From Scalindua sp964344685 (GTDB lineage: Bacteria > Planctomycetota > Brocadiia > Brocadiales > Scalinduaceae), in assembly GCA_964344685.1 (NCBI GenBank), contig CAYFOK010000018.1, positions 23,521 through 87,520 on the forward strand: a stretch of DNA of 64,000 bases, written 5' to 3'. This document shows, piece after piece, positions 1-8,912 of the stretch. The notes under the pieces are model-generated. The model ran no database searches. It was given only the letters and a program-made list of their open reading frames with translations, and was not told the DNA's origin. Each line of letters begins with the position of its first letter. The first letter of the stretch is position 1. The translations under genes and the position numbers were made by a program.

Positions 1-394
1 GATGAACCATAATGTTCTTTTTCAGCATCTCTTCATTTTGCAGAGGAAGGACACGGTGGCCTTTTGAATTTATTGTTCTATTCCATTCAGGCTGTACTCC
101 GGCAGTCGCCAGTAATTTCAGGCATTTCATGTCTTGGTCCACCGGTTTGCTATTTAGCATTTTATTGGCTGATTGTTGCAATTCTGGATCAAGGCTTGAA
201 TAAGGATATGTCATGAAGAACCGGACCAATACGGATGATTTTTCTTCGGTCTGCGTTTCACCAAGGTTGTCAAAAAAATACCGGACTATCATATCGCTTA
301 GCTCATCAATGTTTTTAGCCTTGAGCTCCAATTGCTGCAAAGCGTCTCCAACCTCAGACATATCTTTTAGAGAAAATTTTGTTAAATCAAACAT
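1..394 (-). CDS. N-terminal part of a possible signalling protein, cut by the window edge
   Basis: An uninterrupted frame of about 131 codons starts at the ATG at 392-394 and runs off the left edge. An in-frame TAG lies about ten codons upstream with no other start between, so the start is well fixed although no clear Shine-Dalgarno is seen. The product begins MFDLTKFSLKDMSEVGDAL and carries an MKCLKLLATAG stretch followed by EWN and SKGHRVLPL. From memory, similar N-terminal modules precede PAS or kinase domains in signalling proteins, but the output domain lies outside the window, so the function is open. Confidence 0.7.
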   Translation of the reverse strand, partial: MFDLTKFSLKDMSEVGDALQQLELKAKNIDELSDMIVRYFFDNLGETQTEEKSSVLVRFFMTYPYSSLDPELQQSANKMLNSKPVDQDMKCLKLLATAGVQPEWNRTINSKGHRVLPLQNEEMLKKNIMVH

Positions 395-975
395 AGCATT
401 TAATTGAAAATATCTATAAATTGACTAAGATCAAATTAATCCCAGCCTTGTTGTTTCTGATTAACAGTTTCTACAAGGTCTATGTTGACAGAATTTGACC
501 TTGTGTACCTTACACATCCAATACAGAAGGAGGTGTTGTGTTTTGTCATTAAGTAGTTGATTTACCTGCTGAAGGATTGTTGGTATGTAGTCATCCAGGG
601 GATCTGTAGATTTATCTGTCTCGTCAAAAATATAGATGCCCTCTTCCTTCTCTTTTCTCCATAAACTGAAAATATTTCCTTAAGGTTTTTGTAAAAAGAG
701 TGTATATTATTTTTATTAATTGACTTTGTTTTATTTTAATAATGATTAGTATTTAGTTTGTAAGTATTAATGCTGTAGTGCTTAATGTACAAATCTATAT
801 ATTTTATAATTTCTATTTTCCATTTTAGCTTTGTTTTACATTGATTCAACCGTTTTCTTATAATTTCAAATCTAGACTTTCTTCATCAAGTACAAAAAAA
901 AATTTTTATGTTCACATCTTAATTACAGGATGTATAATGCAAAAGATTTAAATATGTAAACAGGGGGTAAATATC
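395..975. other. Intergenic region, AT-rich
   Basis: This stretch lies between two divergent genes. Apart from the startless ORF remnant at 461-676 it is very AT-rich, with long T and A runs between about 680 and 950, and shows no further gene. Promoters for both flanking genes are expected here, but I could not pick out convincing -35/-10 pairs. Confidence 0.5.
461..676 (-). pseudogene. ORF remnant without a start codon
   Basis: A frame of about 71 codons is open between in-frame stops and has protein-like composition (IFSLWRKEKEEGIYIFDETD early, ending CQHRPCRNC before TAA). Its only ATG lies close to the end, so it cannot be expressed as an intact protein from here. It is probably the C-terminal remnant of a decayed gene; a frameshifted or non-canonical start is the alternative. 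I do not recognise the family. Confidence 0.35.
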
Positions 976-1311
976 GTGATGGTCGAAGAGTCAGATTCTG
1001 ATAAAAGACTTAACCAGAGGCTGAACCTGTCTTTTGATATTTCGTTACCCGAGCATAAGGGTAAAACTTTAAATGTCAGTGCAACAGGTGTTTATTTCGA
1101 AGTAATAACTAATAACATTGATGCATATGCTCCCGGGTCTATAATTCCACTTCAAATATCAGCAGTTGACTCTAATGACAGAACACTCAATCTTAGCGGT
1201 GAAGGATTAATTATCAGAGAGGATGTGAAGGAAACCTCCGCTGCAGGCAGCAGGGTATGCATAGCTGTTCAATTTACAGAAAAACTAAATGTAGAAGTAG
1301 ACCAGACCTGA
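976..1311 (+). CDS. PilZ domain protein (probable c-di-GMP receptor)
   Basis: A 111-residue single-domain protein. The two hallmarks of the PilZ fold are visible: an RxxxR element near residue 11-15 (RLNQR) and an [D/N]xSxxG element (NVSATG) about residues 52-57, followed by a beta-rich body. PilZ domains bind cyclic di-GMP through these motifs and act as effectors of motility, exopolysaccharide or adhesion control. The start is GTG at 976 or ATG at 979; a GGGGG Shine-Dalgarno lies at 963-967 and favours the GTG slightly by spacing. No partner domain or flagellar/pilus gene is adjacent, so the output is unknown. Confidence 0.8.
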   Translation: MMVEESDSDKRLNQRLNLSFDISLPEHKGKTLNVSATGVYFEVITNNIDAYAPGSIIPLQISAVDSNDRTLNLSGEGLIIREDVKETSAAGSRVCIAVQFTEKLNVEVDQT

Positions 1312-1379
1312 TAGTGTGTGGTATTAATCTTCTCATTCAAAATAAAGAGTAATCTTGAGTTCTAAATACCATCCTTTGT

Positions 1380-2105
1380 TTATCGTTTGATTTTCTTTTT
1401 TAAGACAAGGCTCGTATCTATTGTTTTTCCAGCCTCTACCTTCACCTCCTTTGTAACCGGTTCGAACCTCTCATGCCATGTCTTTAATGTATAGATTCCC
1501 GGCGGGATATTATCAATTTTGAAATTACCGTCTTTCAAGGTAACTGCAAAATATGGATTATCAAACACCGCAACAAATGCGGACATTTCTGCATGTACGT
1601 TACACAGAATAGGTACAATACATGGCTTATCAAATATAACCTGTTTTACAACACCAACGTCGTAAGTACCAAGATTAAACTGTTTACAACCGTCCTGTGG
1701 CGAAAAGACATTATGTTTTACGATATCACTGTTCGGGAAATCTATAATGGTGCCTTTTTGTACAGCGATAACATGAGGCACGAAAGTCCGGTCGAACTGG
1801 CCTATAGTGCCGTGTTCCTCAGGAACCGGATAGTCATTGCCACTGATTCCTTCAATGAAAACTACTATATTTTCAGGATATTTCAACCTTTTGCATTTTA
1901 CGTTACCCGTAATGGTTCCTCCATTTTCAACATTAACTTCTATCTTTATCTCCCGCTTTAGTTCCTGCTTTGCCCTCTTTAGCTTCTCCTGCATTTTTCT
2001 GACCTCATTTGCATACATGGCCCTGGTGTCTCCCTGAACTTCCTGCTCTGGAACCATGAATTTGACCACAAGGCAGAATAGTATTAACGAACAAATAATT
2101 CTCAT
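1380..2105 (-). CDS. Exported cupredoxin-like protein with carboxypeptidase-regulatory-like domain
   Basis: A 241-residue protein with a hydrophobic N-terminal signal (about 1-24) and then a short charged, probably helical stretch (28-55). Residues 60-180 form a cupredoxin-like domain: His131 (KHNVFS), Cys168, His171 and Met174 (CNVHAEM) have the order and spacing of type 1 copper ligands. Residues 183-237 look like a carboxypeptidase regulatory-like beta-sandwich (GNFKIDNIPPGIYTL). Such proteins are often annotated as methylamine-utilisation or plastocyanin-like proteins, but no mau gene is nearby. A periplasmic copper-binding or electron-transfer role is likely; the redox partner is unknown. 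Confidence 0.75.
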   Translation of the reverse strand: MRIICSLILFCLVVKFMVPEQEVQGDTRAMYANEVRKMQEKLKRAKQELKREIKIEVNVENGGTITGNVKCKRLKYPENIVVFIEGISGNDYPVPEEHGTIGQFDRTFVPHVIAVQKGTIIDFPNSDIVKHNVFSPQDGCKQFNLGTYDVGVVKQVIFDKPCIVPILCNVHAEMSAFVAVFDNPYFAVTLKDGNFKIDNIPPGIYTLKTWHERFEPVTKEVKVEAGKTIDTSLVLKKKIKR

Positions 2106-2496
2106 TTAACTCATTGCCTCTCTTCCCAAAAAGAATACTGTTTTTCGATAATATGCTACCATTCTAATTAAAATTATTAAATTAACCCAGTATTATTTAA
2201 TTATGTGGGCATCATTTGTGCAAAGCTAATATGAATGTATAAGATTTACGACGCTTGACTTCATTTACTTATTTGGAGGCTGGTGCCACATCAGATATGA
2301 ATAGTGAAATGTATCAGACACTAAGCTTCACGTAAAGGCGTATTCCTGTTCACATAAGATTCACTGTAGAAAAAGCTGATGTCATAGATAAACTCTTACA
2401 GGAACACACCTTTACCATCAAGTTTCCAAAACACGAAATGTCAAGAAGCGGATATAGTGCGTGCGCTTGATGTCTTATAATCTGGAAACATGATTA
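2106..2496. other. Intergenic region with a frameshifted coding remnant
   Basis: No intact gene is seen. Positions 2336-2470 on the plus strand read RIPVHIRFTVEKADVIDKLL and on to a TGA, and a +1 shift near 2450 continues as ADIVRALDVL to TAA at 2478-2480. There is no start codon at its head (an in-frame TAA is two codons upstream of the Arg-Ile-Pro). It looks like the decayed tail of a small protein gene; family not recognised. Confidence 0.35.
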
Positions 2497-2862
2497 TTAC
2501 TTCTTCTTTTTTGCTGTTGTTTTTCTGGCAGTAGTCTTTGCTTTCGCCTTTGTTTTCGGCTTTGCACTGGGTTTTGCCTTAGGCTTAGTTTTAGCTTTAG
2601 CCTGTGGTACTGCTTTTGGTGCACATAGGACACCCTTACTTACTGCGACTCTGCCACAATTTCCACAATAGTACTTGAATTTGAGGACTTTAGGCGCACA
2701 TACATGCCTTGTATCGGTTTCTAATGCTCCACAATATTCGCAGACTACTGATTTTTCCAGTGGAGCAGGGGTACATAAGTGGCCTTTCTTGGAGGTGATT
2801 TTTCCACAAGAACTACAGGTATATACTTTTTTAGCAGCAGGTTTTTTCTTCTTAGTTGCCAT
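2497..2862 (-). CDS. Three-knuckle zinc-ribbon protein with a Lys/Ala/Pro-rich tail
   Basis: A 121-residue basic protein. Three zinc knuckles repeat with an exact 25-residue period: Cys16/19/30, Cys41/44/55 and Cys66/69/80. The first two have His two residues before the last Cys (GHLC, RHVC); the third has Val (GVLC). Residues 85-121 are almost only Lys, Ala, Pro and Thr, like histone H1-type tails. The N-terminus is also Lys-rich. An AAGGG Shine-Dalgarno precedes the ATG. Binding to nucleic acid is a reasonable inference from charge and knuckles; no known function is recognised. It precedes an FmdB-type zinc-ribbon gene in the genome, but each has its own ribosome binding site. Confidence 0.7.
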   Translation of the reverse strand: MATKKKKPAAKKVYTCSSCGKITSKKGHLCTPAPLEKSVVCEYCGALETDTRHVCAPKVLKFKYYCGNCGRVAVSKGVLCAPKAVPQAKAKTKPKAKPSAKPKTKAKAKTTARKTTAKKKK

Positions 2863-2912
2863 ACTTATTCCCTTTCATTTAAATGTAAATAAAGGTTAAG
2901 ATAAGAACTGTA

Positions 2913-3131
2913 TCACTTCATTCCGCAGCAGCCTGTGCCGCAGGAACCCGGTGATGATGGCGGCATGCCGCCTCCACCTGAAGATTCAGATAGTGAACCA
3001 CTTGCAAATACTGAGAACTGTTTTTCTAACGACTTACTGCCACATTCAGGGCAGATTGCTTTTTCATTGCCCCTTTGAAGTATCTCAAAGTTTTTTTCAC
3101 ATTTTTTACATTTATATTCGTATAAAGGCAT
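2913..3131 (-). CDS. FmdB-type zinc-ribbon protein
   Basis: A 72-residue protein opening MPLYEYKCKKC, the signature start of the FmdB/CxxC zinc-ribbon family. Cys8, Cys11, Cys27 and Cys30 make the single ribbon. The tail is Gly/Ser/Pro-rich and ends SCGTGCCGMK, adding Cys65, Cys68 and Cys69-like residues that could bind further metal. An AGGAG site lies just upstream. The family is named after a putative regulator of formamidase, but for most members the function is unknown. A second family member lies at 52171. Confidence 0.8.
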   Translation of the reverse strand: MPLYEYKCKKCEKNFEILQRGNEKAICPECGSKSLEKQFSVFASGSLSESSGGGGMPPSSPGSCGTGCCGMK

Positions 3132-3279
3132 ATTTTTTTTCTCCTATAAAAATAAATTAACAAACTGTTAAAACAATGTCAAGGTGTTATCGGTATCATT
3201 TGATGCTGCATCTTGTTAGTCGTGCTGATTAAAATGAAATTGTGTTATTAATGCATCAGCTTCTTATTCAAACATATGT

Positions 3280-5139
3280 TTAAATGAGTGCCTTCTGCCG
3301 TGCTTCTTCTTCAAATTCCAACTTAATCTGATCGTACACTTCATTTGCATCTTCAAGATGTTCGTAGAGGGTGTTAATATGGTCTTGTACCTGCTTATTA
3401 GATTTAGACAATCTTGATATTGCAAATCTATCTTGGTCATGTGATGCTTTAATTAGAGACTCTGTGTCTATGTGAAGCTGCAGCTCCGCCTTCTCTATAT
3501 CTTTTTCTATTTCTTTGATTTTCCTTTCTAGGGGGGATAATACTTTTGATCGCCTGGTATTAAATTCAGCACGAACTTTTCTTTTCTCTTTCTTATTCAG
3601 GCTCTTTGCGCCTTCCGATTTAGGTGGTTTATTGATTGGCTTGATACTGTCCTGGTCGTTCCACCCGATTTGATCCAGGAATTGAGAATATGTGCCATGG
3701 AAGAAGAATACTTTGTCATGGTGAAATACTATCAGTTTATTCGCAACCCTATGGAGAATGTGTTCGTTATGAGTGACCATGAGCACTGCACCATTGAAGT
3801 TTTCAATAGCGTCCATCATGGCTTCACATGACTGCATATCAAGATGGTGAGTCGGTTCGTCAAGTAAGAGGAGATTAGTTGGCATAACCAGCAGCTTCCC
3901 AAGTAGCGTTCTGCACTTCTCACCTCCTGAAAGAACTTTTATTTTTTTCAGAGCATTATCTCCTGAGAACATCATTGCACCGCAGATACTCCTGACTCTT
4001 CCTCTCTCAATGCTGGAGACCGTTGAGGCAATCTCTTCTTCAACTGTCAGCCGTTCATTAAGAGTTGCAGTATTTGCCTGCTCATAGTAACCAATCTTAG
4101 TTTGTGAATGGCTCCTGACCTTTCCTTTGCTGGGAGATAATACGCCGGCCAGTAATTTCAACAATGTTGTCTTGCCTTTACCATTCTTTCCGATAATGCA
4201 TATCTTATCTTTACTCTCTACATTAAAGTTAACATGATCTATTAGAGGTGTATTGTTGCCGTTATAGGAAAAAGTCAGGTCCTGTGCTTCCATTATAGAC
4301 TTAGCAGGGAAAGGGGCTGAATTAAATGAAAATGAGAGTGTAGATATTTTTTCAAGTTTTTTCAGTACTTCCTGCTTCTCAAGGGCTTTGACCCGTGACT
4401 GCACCAGACTGGCATGCCTGGCCTTTGCTCTGAAACTGTTTATGAAAATTTCTGCCTGCTTACGTTTTTTGTCTTCATTGAGGCGTTGTTTTTCATGAAT
4501 CTCCTCTGATTTTGATATCCTGTCATAATACTCCTGCGTGGTACCCTTGATCTTTATTATATTGTGCCTGTGAATACCTAATATATGTGTTGCAACACTG
4601 TCCGTAAATCCCCTGTCATGGCTTATGATTATAATCTCATTTTTCCAATCGTTCAGGAAGCCGATTAACCATCGTATGGACACAATATCCAGGAAATTTG
4701 TTGGTTCGTCAAGTAAAAGGAGATTTGGATCTGATACCAGGACCTTTGCCAGATTCAACCTGATCTGATAACCACCTGAGAATTCAGACGGATCACGGTC
4801 AAAATCATCTTCTAAAAAACCCAGGCCGGAAAGCACACTCTTGACCCTCCAGTCATCACCCTCTTGATCACTGGGAAGACTGCAGCATCCCTCTTCCAGA
4901 ACTGTTGGTTTTGTGAAATTAATGTGTTGACTTAAATATCCTATTCGATAGTTCTTTGGAACAGAAATGATACCTTCGTCACACTGCTCCTCACCTGTAA
5001 GCATTCGGAACAACGTGGTTTTTCCGTGTCCATTCCTGCCTACCAGGGCGGTGCGTTCACGGGGATTCAGGTTAAATGAGATGTTGTCAAAGATAACTTG
5101 TTTGAGGTATTGTTTGCTTACATTTTGAACTGAAATCAT
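3280..5139 (-). CDS. ABC-F family ATP-binding protein (Uup/YdiF-like)
   Basis: A 619-residue protein with two ABC ATPase domains and no membrane segment. Walker A motifs are at 34-41 (GRNGHGKT) and 317-324 (GKNGKGKT); signature motifs at about 120-125 (FSGGYQ) and 402-407 (LSGGEK); Walker B at about 140-146 and 423-429, each LLLLDEP. The linker at 205-265 is charged and helical, as in the ABC-F interdomain arm, and residues about 530-619 form a C-terminal coiled coil. ABC-F proteins act on ribosomes or, for Uup, in DNA-related processes rather than transport. Which paralogue this is cannot be told from sequence alone. Confidence 0.9.
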   Translation of the reverse strand: MISVQNVSKQYLKQVIFDNISFNLNPRERTALVGRNGHGKTTLFRMLTGEEQCDEGIISVPKNYRIGYLSQHINFTKPTVLEEGCCSLPSDQEGDDWRVKSVLSGLGFLEDDFDRDPSEFSGGYQIRLNLAKVLVSDPNLLLLDEPTNFLDIVSIRWLIGFLNDWKNEIIIISHDRGFTDSVATHILGIHRHNIIKIKGTTQEYYDRISKSEEIHEKQRLNEDKKRKQAEIFINSFRAKARHASLVQSRVKALEKQEVLKKLEKISTLSFSFNSAPFPAKSIMEAQDLTFSYNGNNTPLIDHVNFNVESKDKICIIGKNGKGKTTLLKLLAGVLSPSKGKVRSHSQTKIGYYEQANTATLNERLTVEEEIASTVSSIERGRVRSICGAMMFSGDNALKKIKVLSGGEKCRTLLGKLLVMPTNLLLLDEPTHHLDMQSCEAMMDAIENFNGAVLMVTHNEHILHRVANKLIVFHHDKVFFFHGTYSQFLDQIGWNDQDSIKPINKPPKSEGAKSLNKKEKRKVRAEFNTRRSKVLSPLERKIKEIEKDIEKAELQLHIDTESLIKASHDQDRFAISRLSKSNKQVQDHINTLYEHLEDANEVYDQIKLEFEEEARQKALI

Positions 5140-5158
5140 AATTTAGTATCATAATAAT

Positions 5159-5518
5159 TTATTTGTATTTTCTGGAATTTGAAAGTAACTTTTCAGTTAT
5201 TTCTCCCCAATTGTTTTTGAAAGGCATAGCTTTATCATCAATATAGGCAACCCCAATAGGTTTGTCTGGAACCCAGACATCATCATAAGGCAGTTTATAG
5301 TATTTCATATACTCTTTTATCCTGTCAAATTGATCACCAATGAGTAAATTCTTAAACTTAAATGATGTTCTGCAGGAATGGATAACTACACGGTAACCGG
5401 CTTTTCTTAATGTGTCTAATGCTTCCTGAACGCCTTCAGTTGGATCTCCGACATCCGGAAATCGATGTTCACAAATCACCCCATCAAAATCAACAACTAA
5501 AGTAGGTCTCTTTTTCAT
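5159..5518 (-). CDS. Small HAD-superfamily phosphatase-like protein
   Basis: A 119-residue protein. HAD motif I is DFDG at 10-13 (nucleophile Asp10, acid/base Asp12); motif II is Ser48 in VIHSCR; motif III Lys86; motif IV the DD pair at 94-95. It has no cap domain, so a large or macromolecular substrate, or a simple phosphomonoester, is possible. It follows the AGGAG at its own start and lies 19 bases upstream of the ABC-F gene, reading in the same direction, so the two may be co-transcribed. Substrate unknown. Confidence 0.8.
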   Translation of the reverse strand: MKKRPTLVVDFDGVICEHRFPDVGDPTEGVQEALDTLRKAGYRVVIHSCRTSFKFKNLLIGDQFDRIKEYMKYYKLPYDDVWVPDKPIGVAYIDDKAMPFKNNWGEITEKLLSNSRKYK

Positions 5519-5542
5519 AATAGTCTCCTAGTAATTTACTTT

Positions 5543-5606
5543 TTATGGATAAGGCCGGGCATGGAGTTTCTCATACTACCTTCTCGGTGGTGCTGCCAAT
5601 AACTTT
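5543..5606 (-). pseudogene. Remnant of a universal stress protein C-terminus
   Basis: The minus strand reads KVIGSTTEKVV, then TGA, then ETPCPALSIK. This matches the end of a UspA domain (GSTTEKVVRxTPCPALS) with the expected Arg codon turned into TGA (5571-5573). No upstream part of a Usp domain is present; an in-frame TAA lies just before. It sits next to two intact usp genes and is best read as a decayed third copy. Confidence 0.6.
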
Positions 5607-5869
5607 TTAATTTATAATCTTATTCTGTGACGTTCTTACTATTTAAATAAACAGTACCCAAGACAAAAAAGTCATCTATACTTTGTTTGGTATCTCTTCC
5701 GGAACATCGCATATAATGTTTCTCTGACTCCCATTTGTGCATCAAAATAAAATTGTATATCGAATCGTAGTGAGAAGTGATTCGTCAAGGCGATCAATGT
5801 GCGCGTATTGTTTACCATGTGAGATTATGCTGTAAAAGGAAGTTTGCGGCTAAAGAATAAAACTTGATA
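5607..5869. other. Intergenic region between usp genes and the HAD gene
   Basis: With the Usp remnant this makes a gap of about 350 bases. A 40-codon minus-strand frame beginning MHKWESEKHYMRCS is present around 5630-5755 but has no ribosome binding site and no recognised match; I do not call it. Nothing else is visible. Confidence 0.4.
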
Positions 5870-6328
5870 CTAAGGCATGGTAAATTTCTGATCACGTTTT
5901 CTGACTGTTAACACGGGACAAGGAGCCTTTCTAACAACTTTTTCAGACACGCTGCCCAGCATCATATGTGAAATACCGGTTCTTCCATGCGAGCCTATTA
6001 CAATCATATCAGCCTCTTTCTCCCTTGCGGTACTTATAATTTCTGCGAAAGGTACACCCTGGAGTACAACGGCTTCTACATCCATATCGTCTCTGATTTC
6101 CTCTGGAATACAATCAAGAAGTTTTATCCTTAACTGTTCAAGCGTCTCTTTATCCGGGATTTGCGGTGACATTGTGACTAAACTGTCGTTAAAAGAACGT
6201 ATGTCTATCACATGCAGCAGATACAGTTTTGCTTCATCTTTCATTGCAAGTGATACAGCATATTTCAGGGCCTCTTTTGAGCAATCTGAATGATCGATAG
6301 GACATAATATTTTTTTCAGGGATATCAT
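5870..6328 (-). CDS. Universal stress protein, single UspA domain
   Basis: A 152-residue protein with the UspA fold: KKILCPIDHSDCSKEAL at the start and the ATP-binding loop G-x2-G-x9-G-S (GSHGRTGISHMMLGS) near residue 115-130, ending in PVLTVRK. The complete glycine loop suggests it binds ATP like the MJ0577-type members. An AAAGGAAG Shine-Dalgarno lies upstream. It is followed by a decayed usp fragment and preceded by a tandem usp gene in the same orientation. A role in stress tolerance is known for the family only in general terms. Confidence 0.88.
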   Translation of the reverse strand: MISLKKILCPIDHSDCSKEALKYAVSLAMKDEAKLYLLHVIDIRSFNDSLVTMSPQIPDKETLEQLRIKLLDCIPEEIRDDMDVEAVVLQGVPFAEIISTAREKEADMIVIGSHGRTGISHMMLGSVSEKVVRKAPCPVLTVRKRDQKFTMP

Positions 6329-6525
6329 TTTGAACCAGCTTCCTTTCAGTCGTTAACTTTTATCCTCATCTCTTTTTGGAGGTCTTCCAGCCCGCTTGTT
6401 CCAATACAGGCAGTTAGGAATCAAGAATTATCATTGTACCTATAAAGAGATTCCAAATTTCCTGGGATTCATATTTCGCAGCTTTAGATTTCTGTGCAGT
6501 TAATTTGTCAACTCAGTAAATTGAT

Positions 6526-7365
6526 TTATCTGCATAGTAATACCGCGCAATCTACTTTTCTCATAATCTGTACTGTAGTATTTCCGATAATTAATTCTCT
6601 TATTTTAGAGTGGCCGTAGGCTCCCATTGCCAGTAAGTCATAGGAACCTTCCTTGCAGAGTGCCAGAATTGTACTGACAGTTTCACCACCTTTAAGGACC
6701 TTTTCATAAGTAATGTTCCAATCTTTAAGATTTTCATCTGCTTGAGAGAGGATATTTTTACCCGCGTTTTCATCATCAGAGACGGTAACTACAGTTAGAG
6801 GCAGTTTCATATGTTGAGCAATATCCGCACATGCAGTCAATGCTTTTGTAGAAAAAGAGCTGGCATCATATGCAACCAGTATTTTTGTAATCTTCTTATA
6901 TTTTTCCGGTGTTACCAATACGGGTTTGTGTGTCTGTCTTACGACAGATTCCAGGTTTGAACCCAGGAAAGCATCACGCCAGAATGCGTGTTCCCCTGCC
7001 ATTCCCATCGCTATCATATCACACCTCTTTGCAGATTCTACTATTTCCTTACTAACAACCCCTTCCTTTACAGTACGTGTACATGAAATTTCGGCAGAGT
7101 TGCATTTTCCTTCCAATTCATCCAGTGCGGCCCTGGCTGTGTCTTCCAGAAATTGCCGTACTTTCTGCTGGAAATCACCGTAAGGCACCATACCGCCAAT
7201 GCTTGTTCCCAGATCTCTCATGAATGGGCCGGCTAACTTCTTTATATCAATTATAGAGATTCCTTCTATTTCTGAGTTGAATGATCTTGATAGATCAATT
7301 GCATAATCAACTGCGACGAGGCTTGTGTCTGAAGAATCAATCGGTACAAGTATTGTTTTAAACAT
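6526..7365 (-). CDS. Tandem universal stress protein, two UspA domains
   Basis: Two UspA domains in one chain of 279 residues. The first opens MFKTILVPIDSSDTS; the second starts around residue 150 (KITKILVAYDASS). The second keeps the ATP loop G-x2-G-x9-G-N (GAYGHSKIRELIIGN); the first has a looser version (GMAGEHAF then GS). I chose the ATG at 7363-7365 because a GGAG lies six bases before it; the frame is open eight codons further to another ATG with no such site. It precedes the single-domain usp gene by about 200 bases in the same direction. Confidence 0.86.
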   Translation of the reverse strand: MFKTILVPIDSSDTSLVAVDYAIDLSRSFNSEIEGISIIDIKKLAGPFMRDLGTSIGGMVPYGDFQQKVRQFLEDTARAALDELEGKCNSAEISCTRTVKEGVVSKEIVESAKRCDMIAMGMAGEHAFWRDAFLGSNLESVVRQTHKPVLVTPEKYKKITKILVAYDASSFSTKALTACADIAQHMKLPLTVVTVSDDENAGKNILSQADENLKDWNITYEKVLKGGETVSTILALCKEGSYDLLAMGAYGHSKIRELIIGNTTVQIMRKVDCAVLLCR

Positions 7366-7650
7366 CTCACTCTCCATAAAAAGTTGCAAACTCTACTATA
7401 ATCAAGATGAACAGAAATTTATATTTTTATATTTTGCAATTAATCGGCATAGTCATAAGTTTTTTGTTTATAATACTACACTATAAAATTAAAGTCTATA
7501 TATAAATTGTTAATGAAACCTCTGAAACTCAATTTTAACATATGATTTCAATATTTATGTATTTCTGTCCTCACTGAAATAAATAGTGGAGTATTATAGA
7601 GAAGGGAACTTAACAGGTTCAGCCACATATTTTGATTATAATGGTGGTCG

Positions 7651-8733
7651 TTACTGTGTACTTTTTTTAAACAAATAAACTGTTCTATTACAGATAGAGA
7701 CAAGCATAAGCATTAAGGGAACCTCAATCAAGACTCCAACTACTGTCGCCAATGAGGCACCGGATGAGAGTCCAAACAGCATTGCTGATGTTGCAATTGC
7801 CACTTCGAAGTGGTTTGAAGCACCAATCAAAGCCGAAGGGGCAGCATCTTGATAAGAAAGCTTTAATAGTCTTGCCAGTAGGAAGTAACCGAAGCTGAAA
7901 ATGAAGATAGTCTGGATGAACAGTGGGATTGAGATCCATAATATAGTTAGAGGATTATTAACGATAATCTGACCCTTAAAAGAGAACAGAAGTGCCAATG
8001 TAGTTAAGAGTGCTATTATACTGACCGGAGTGAGCCAATGAATGAATTTGTCATTAAACCACTCCTGCCCCTTAAACCTGATAATGACTATACGCGTAAA
8101 GTATCCGGTAACTAATGGAAGGGCGACATAAACAGCTACTGAAAACAGTATAGTCTGCCATGGTATAGGCATGGCATTGACCCCTAACAGAAACCCGCCA
8201 AGAGGTGCATAAAGCACAAGCATGGTCAAAGAATTAATGGCAACCATTACCAGGGTAAGGCCGTCATTTCCTTTTGCCAGATAACCCCACATCAATACCA
8301 TCGCCGTACAGGGTGCAATACCCAGAAGAATTGTTCCTGCGATGTAGCTTCTCCACAATTCTACTTCATTGCCGTTTTTGAGAATCTCTGTCCCAGGCAG
8401 AAAATCTTTAAAAAGGTATCCCAGGAAAAACCAGGCAATGAGAAACATAGTAAACGGTTTTATTGCCCAATTGATAAAGAGAGTAAGCCCAACTGCTTTG
8501 GGCGTTTTTGCTGCTTTTAACACCTCTGTGAAATCTATCTTTACCATAATTGGATACATCATGAAGAACAGGCATACGGCAATAGGTATGGAAACCCGGT
8601 ATATTGAGAGAGAATCCAGTTTAATGGCAAGGTCTGGCATCGCTTCTCCCATGCCGATTCCAGCACCTATGCAGACAATGACCCAGAGTGTCAGGTATTT
8701 TTCAAAAAAAGATAATTTTTTAGCTTCAGTCAT
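7651..8733 (-). CDS. acr3: ACR3-family arsenite efflux permease
   Basis: A 360-residue membrane protein with about ten hydrophobic segments. Family landmarks include GIAPCTAMVLMWGYLAKG, which holds the conserved Cys needed for arsenite transport, and a late conserved SNHFEVAIA stretch. It expels arsenite, As(III), across the inner membrane. It lies downstream of an arsR gene in the same direction, 179 bases apart, with a strong inverted repeat between them. No arsenate reductase or arsA is seen. Alternative antimonite or other metalloid substrates cannot be excluded. Confidence 0.92.
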   Translation of the reverse strand: MTEAKKLSFFEKYLTLWVIVCIGAGIGMGEAMPDLAIKLDSLSIYRVSIPIAVCLFFMMYPIMVKIDFTEVLKAAKTPKAVGLTLFINWAIKPFTMFLIAWFFLGYLFKDFLPGTEILKNGNEVELWRSYIAGTILLGIAPCTAMVLMWGYLAKGNDGLTLVMVAINSLTMLVLYAPLGGFLLGVNAMPIPWQTILFSVAVYVALPLVTGYFTRIVIIRFKGQEWFNDKFIHWLTPVSIIALLTTLALLFSFKGQIIVNNPLTILWISIPLFIQTIFIFSFGYFLLARLLKLSYQDAAPSALIGASNHFEVAIATSAMLFGLSSGASLATVVGVLIEVPLMLMLVSICNRTVYLFKKSTQ

Positions 8734-8757
8734 TTTGTTTTAACCATTGAAGTCCCA

Positions 8758-8798
8758 AACTTTCCAGCCTTAATTATGGTAAGTCTGGCAGGAAAGTT
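8758..8798. repeat. Inverted repeat between arsR and acr3
   Basis: Arms aactttccagcc (8758-8769) and ggcaggaaagtt (8787-8798) pair with one mismatch around a 17-base loop. There is no T-run, so it does not look like a simple terminator. It may shape mRNA stability or set the ratio of regulator to permease. Confidence 0.5.
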
Positions 8799-8912
8799 CG
8801 GGATCTATAATGATGCTAAGTTATTTCTTCGTAGTTCCTGAAATAAATTTAGAATGAGAAAAATATGTGATTAGTACCAGGAATTGTCGAAGCGATTGTT
8901 TTCTATTTTACA

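Noticed and set aside
1459..1475. tRNA T-loop-like ggttcgaacc
   Set aside because: It lies in the coding frame of the cupredoxin-like gene and no cloverleaf can be built around it.
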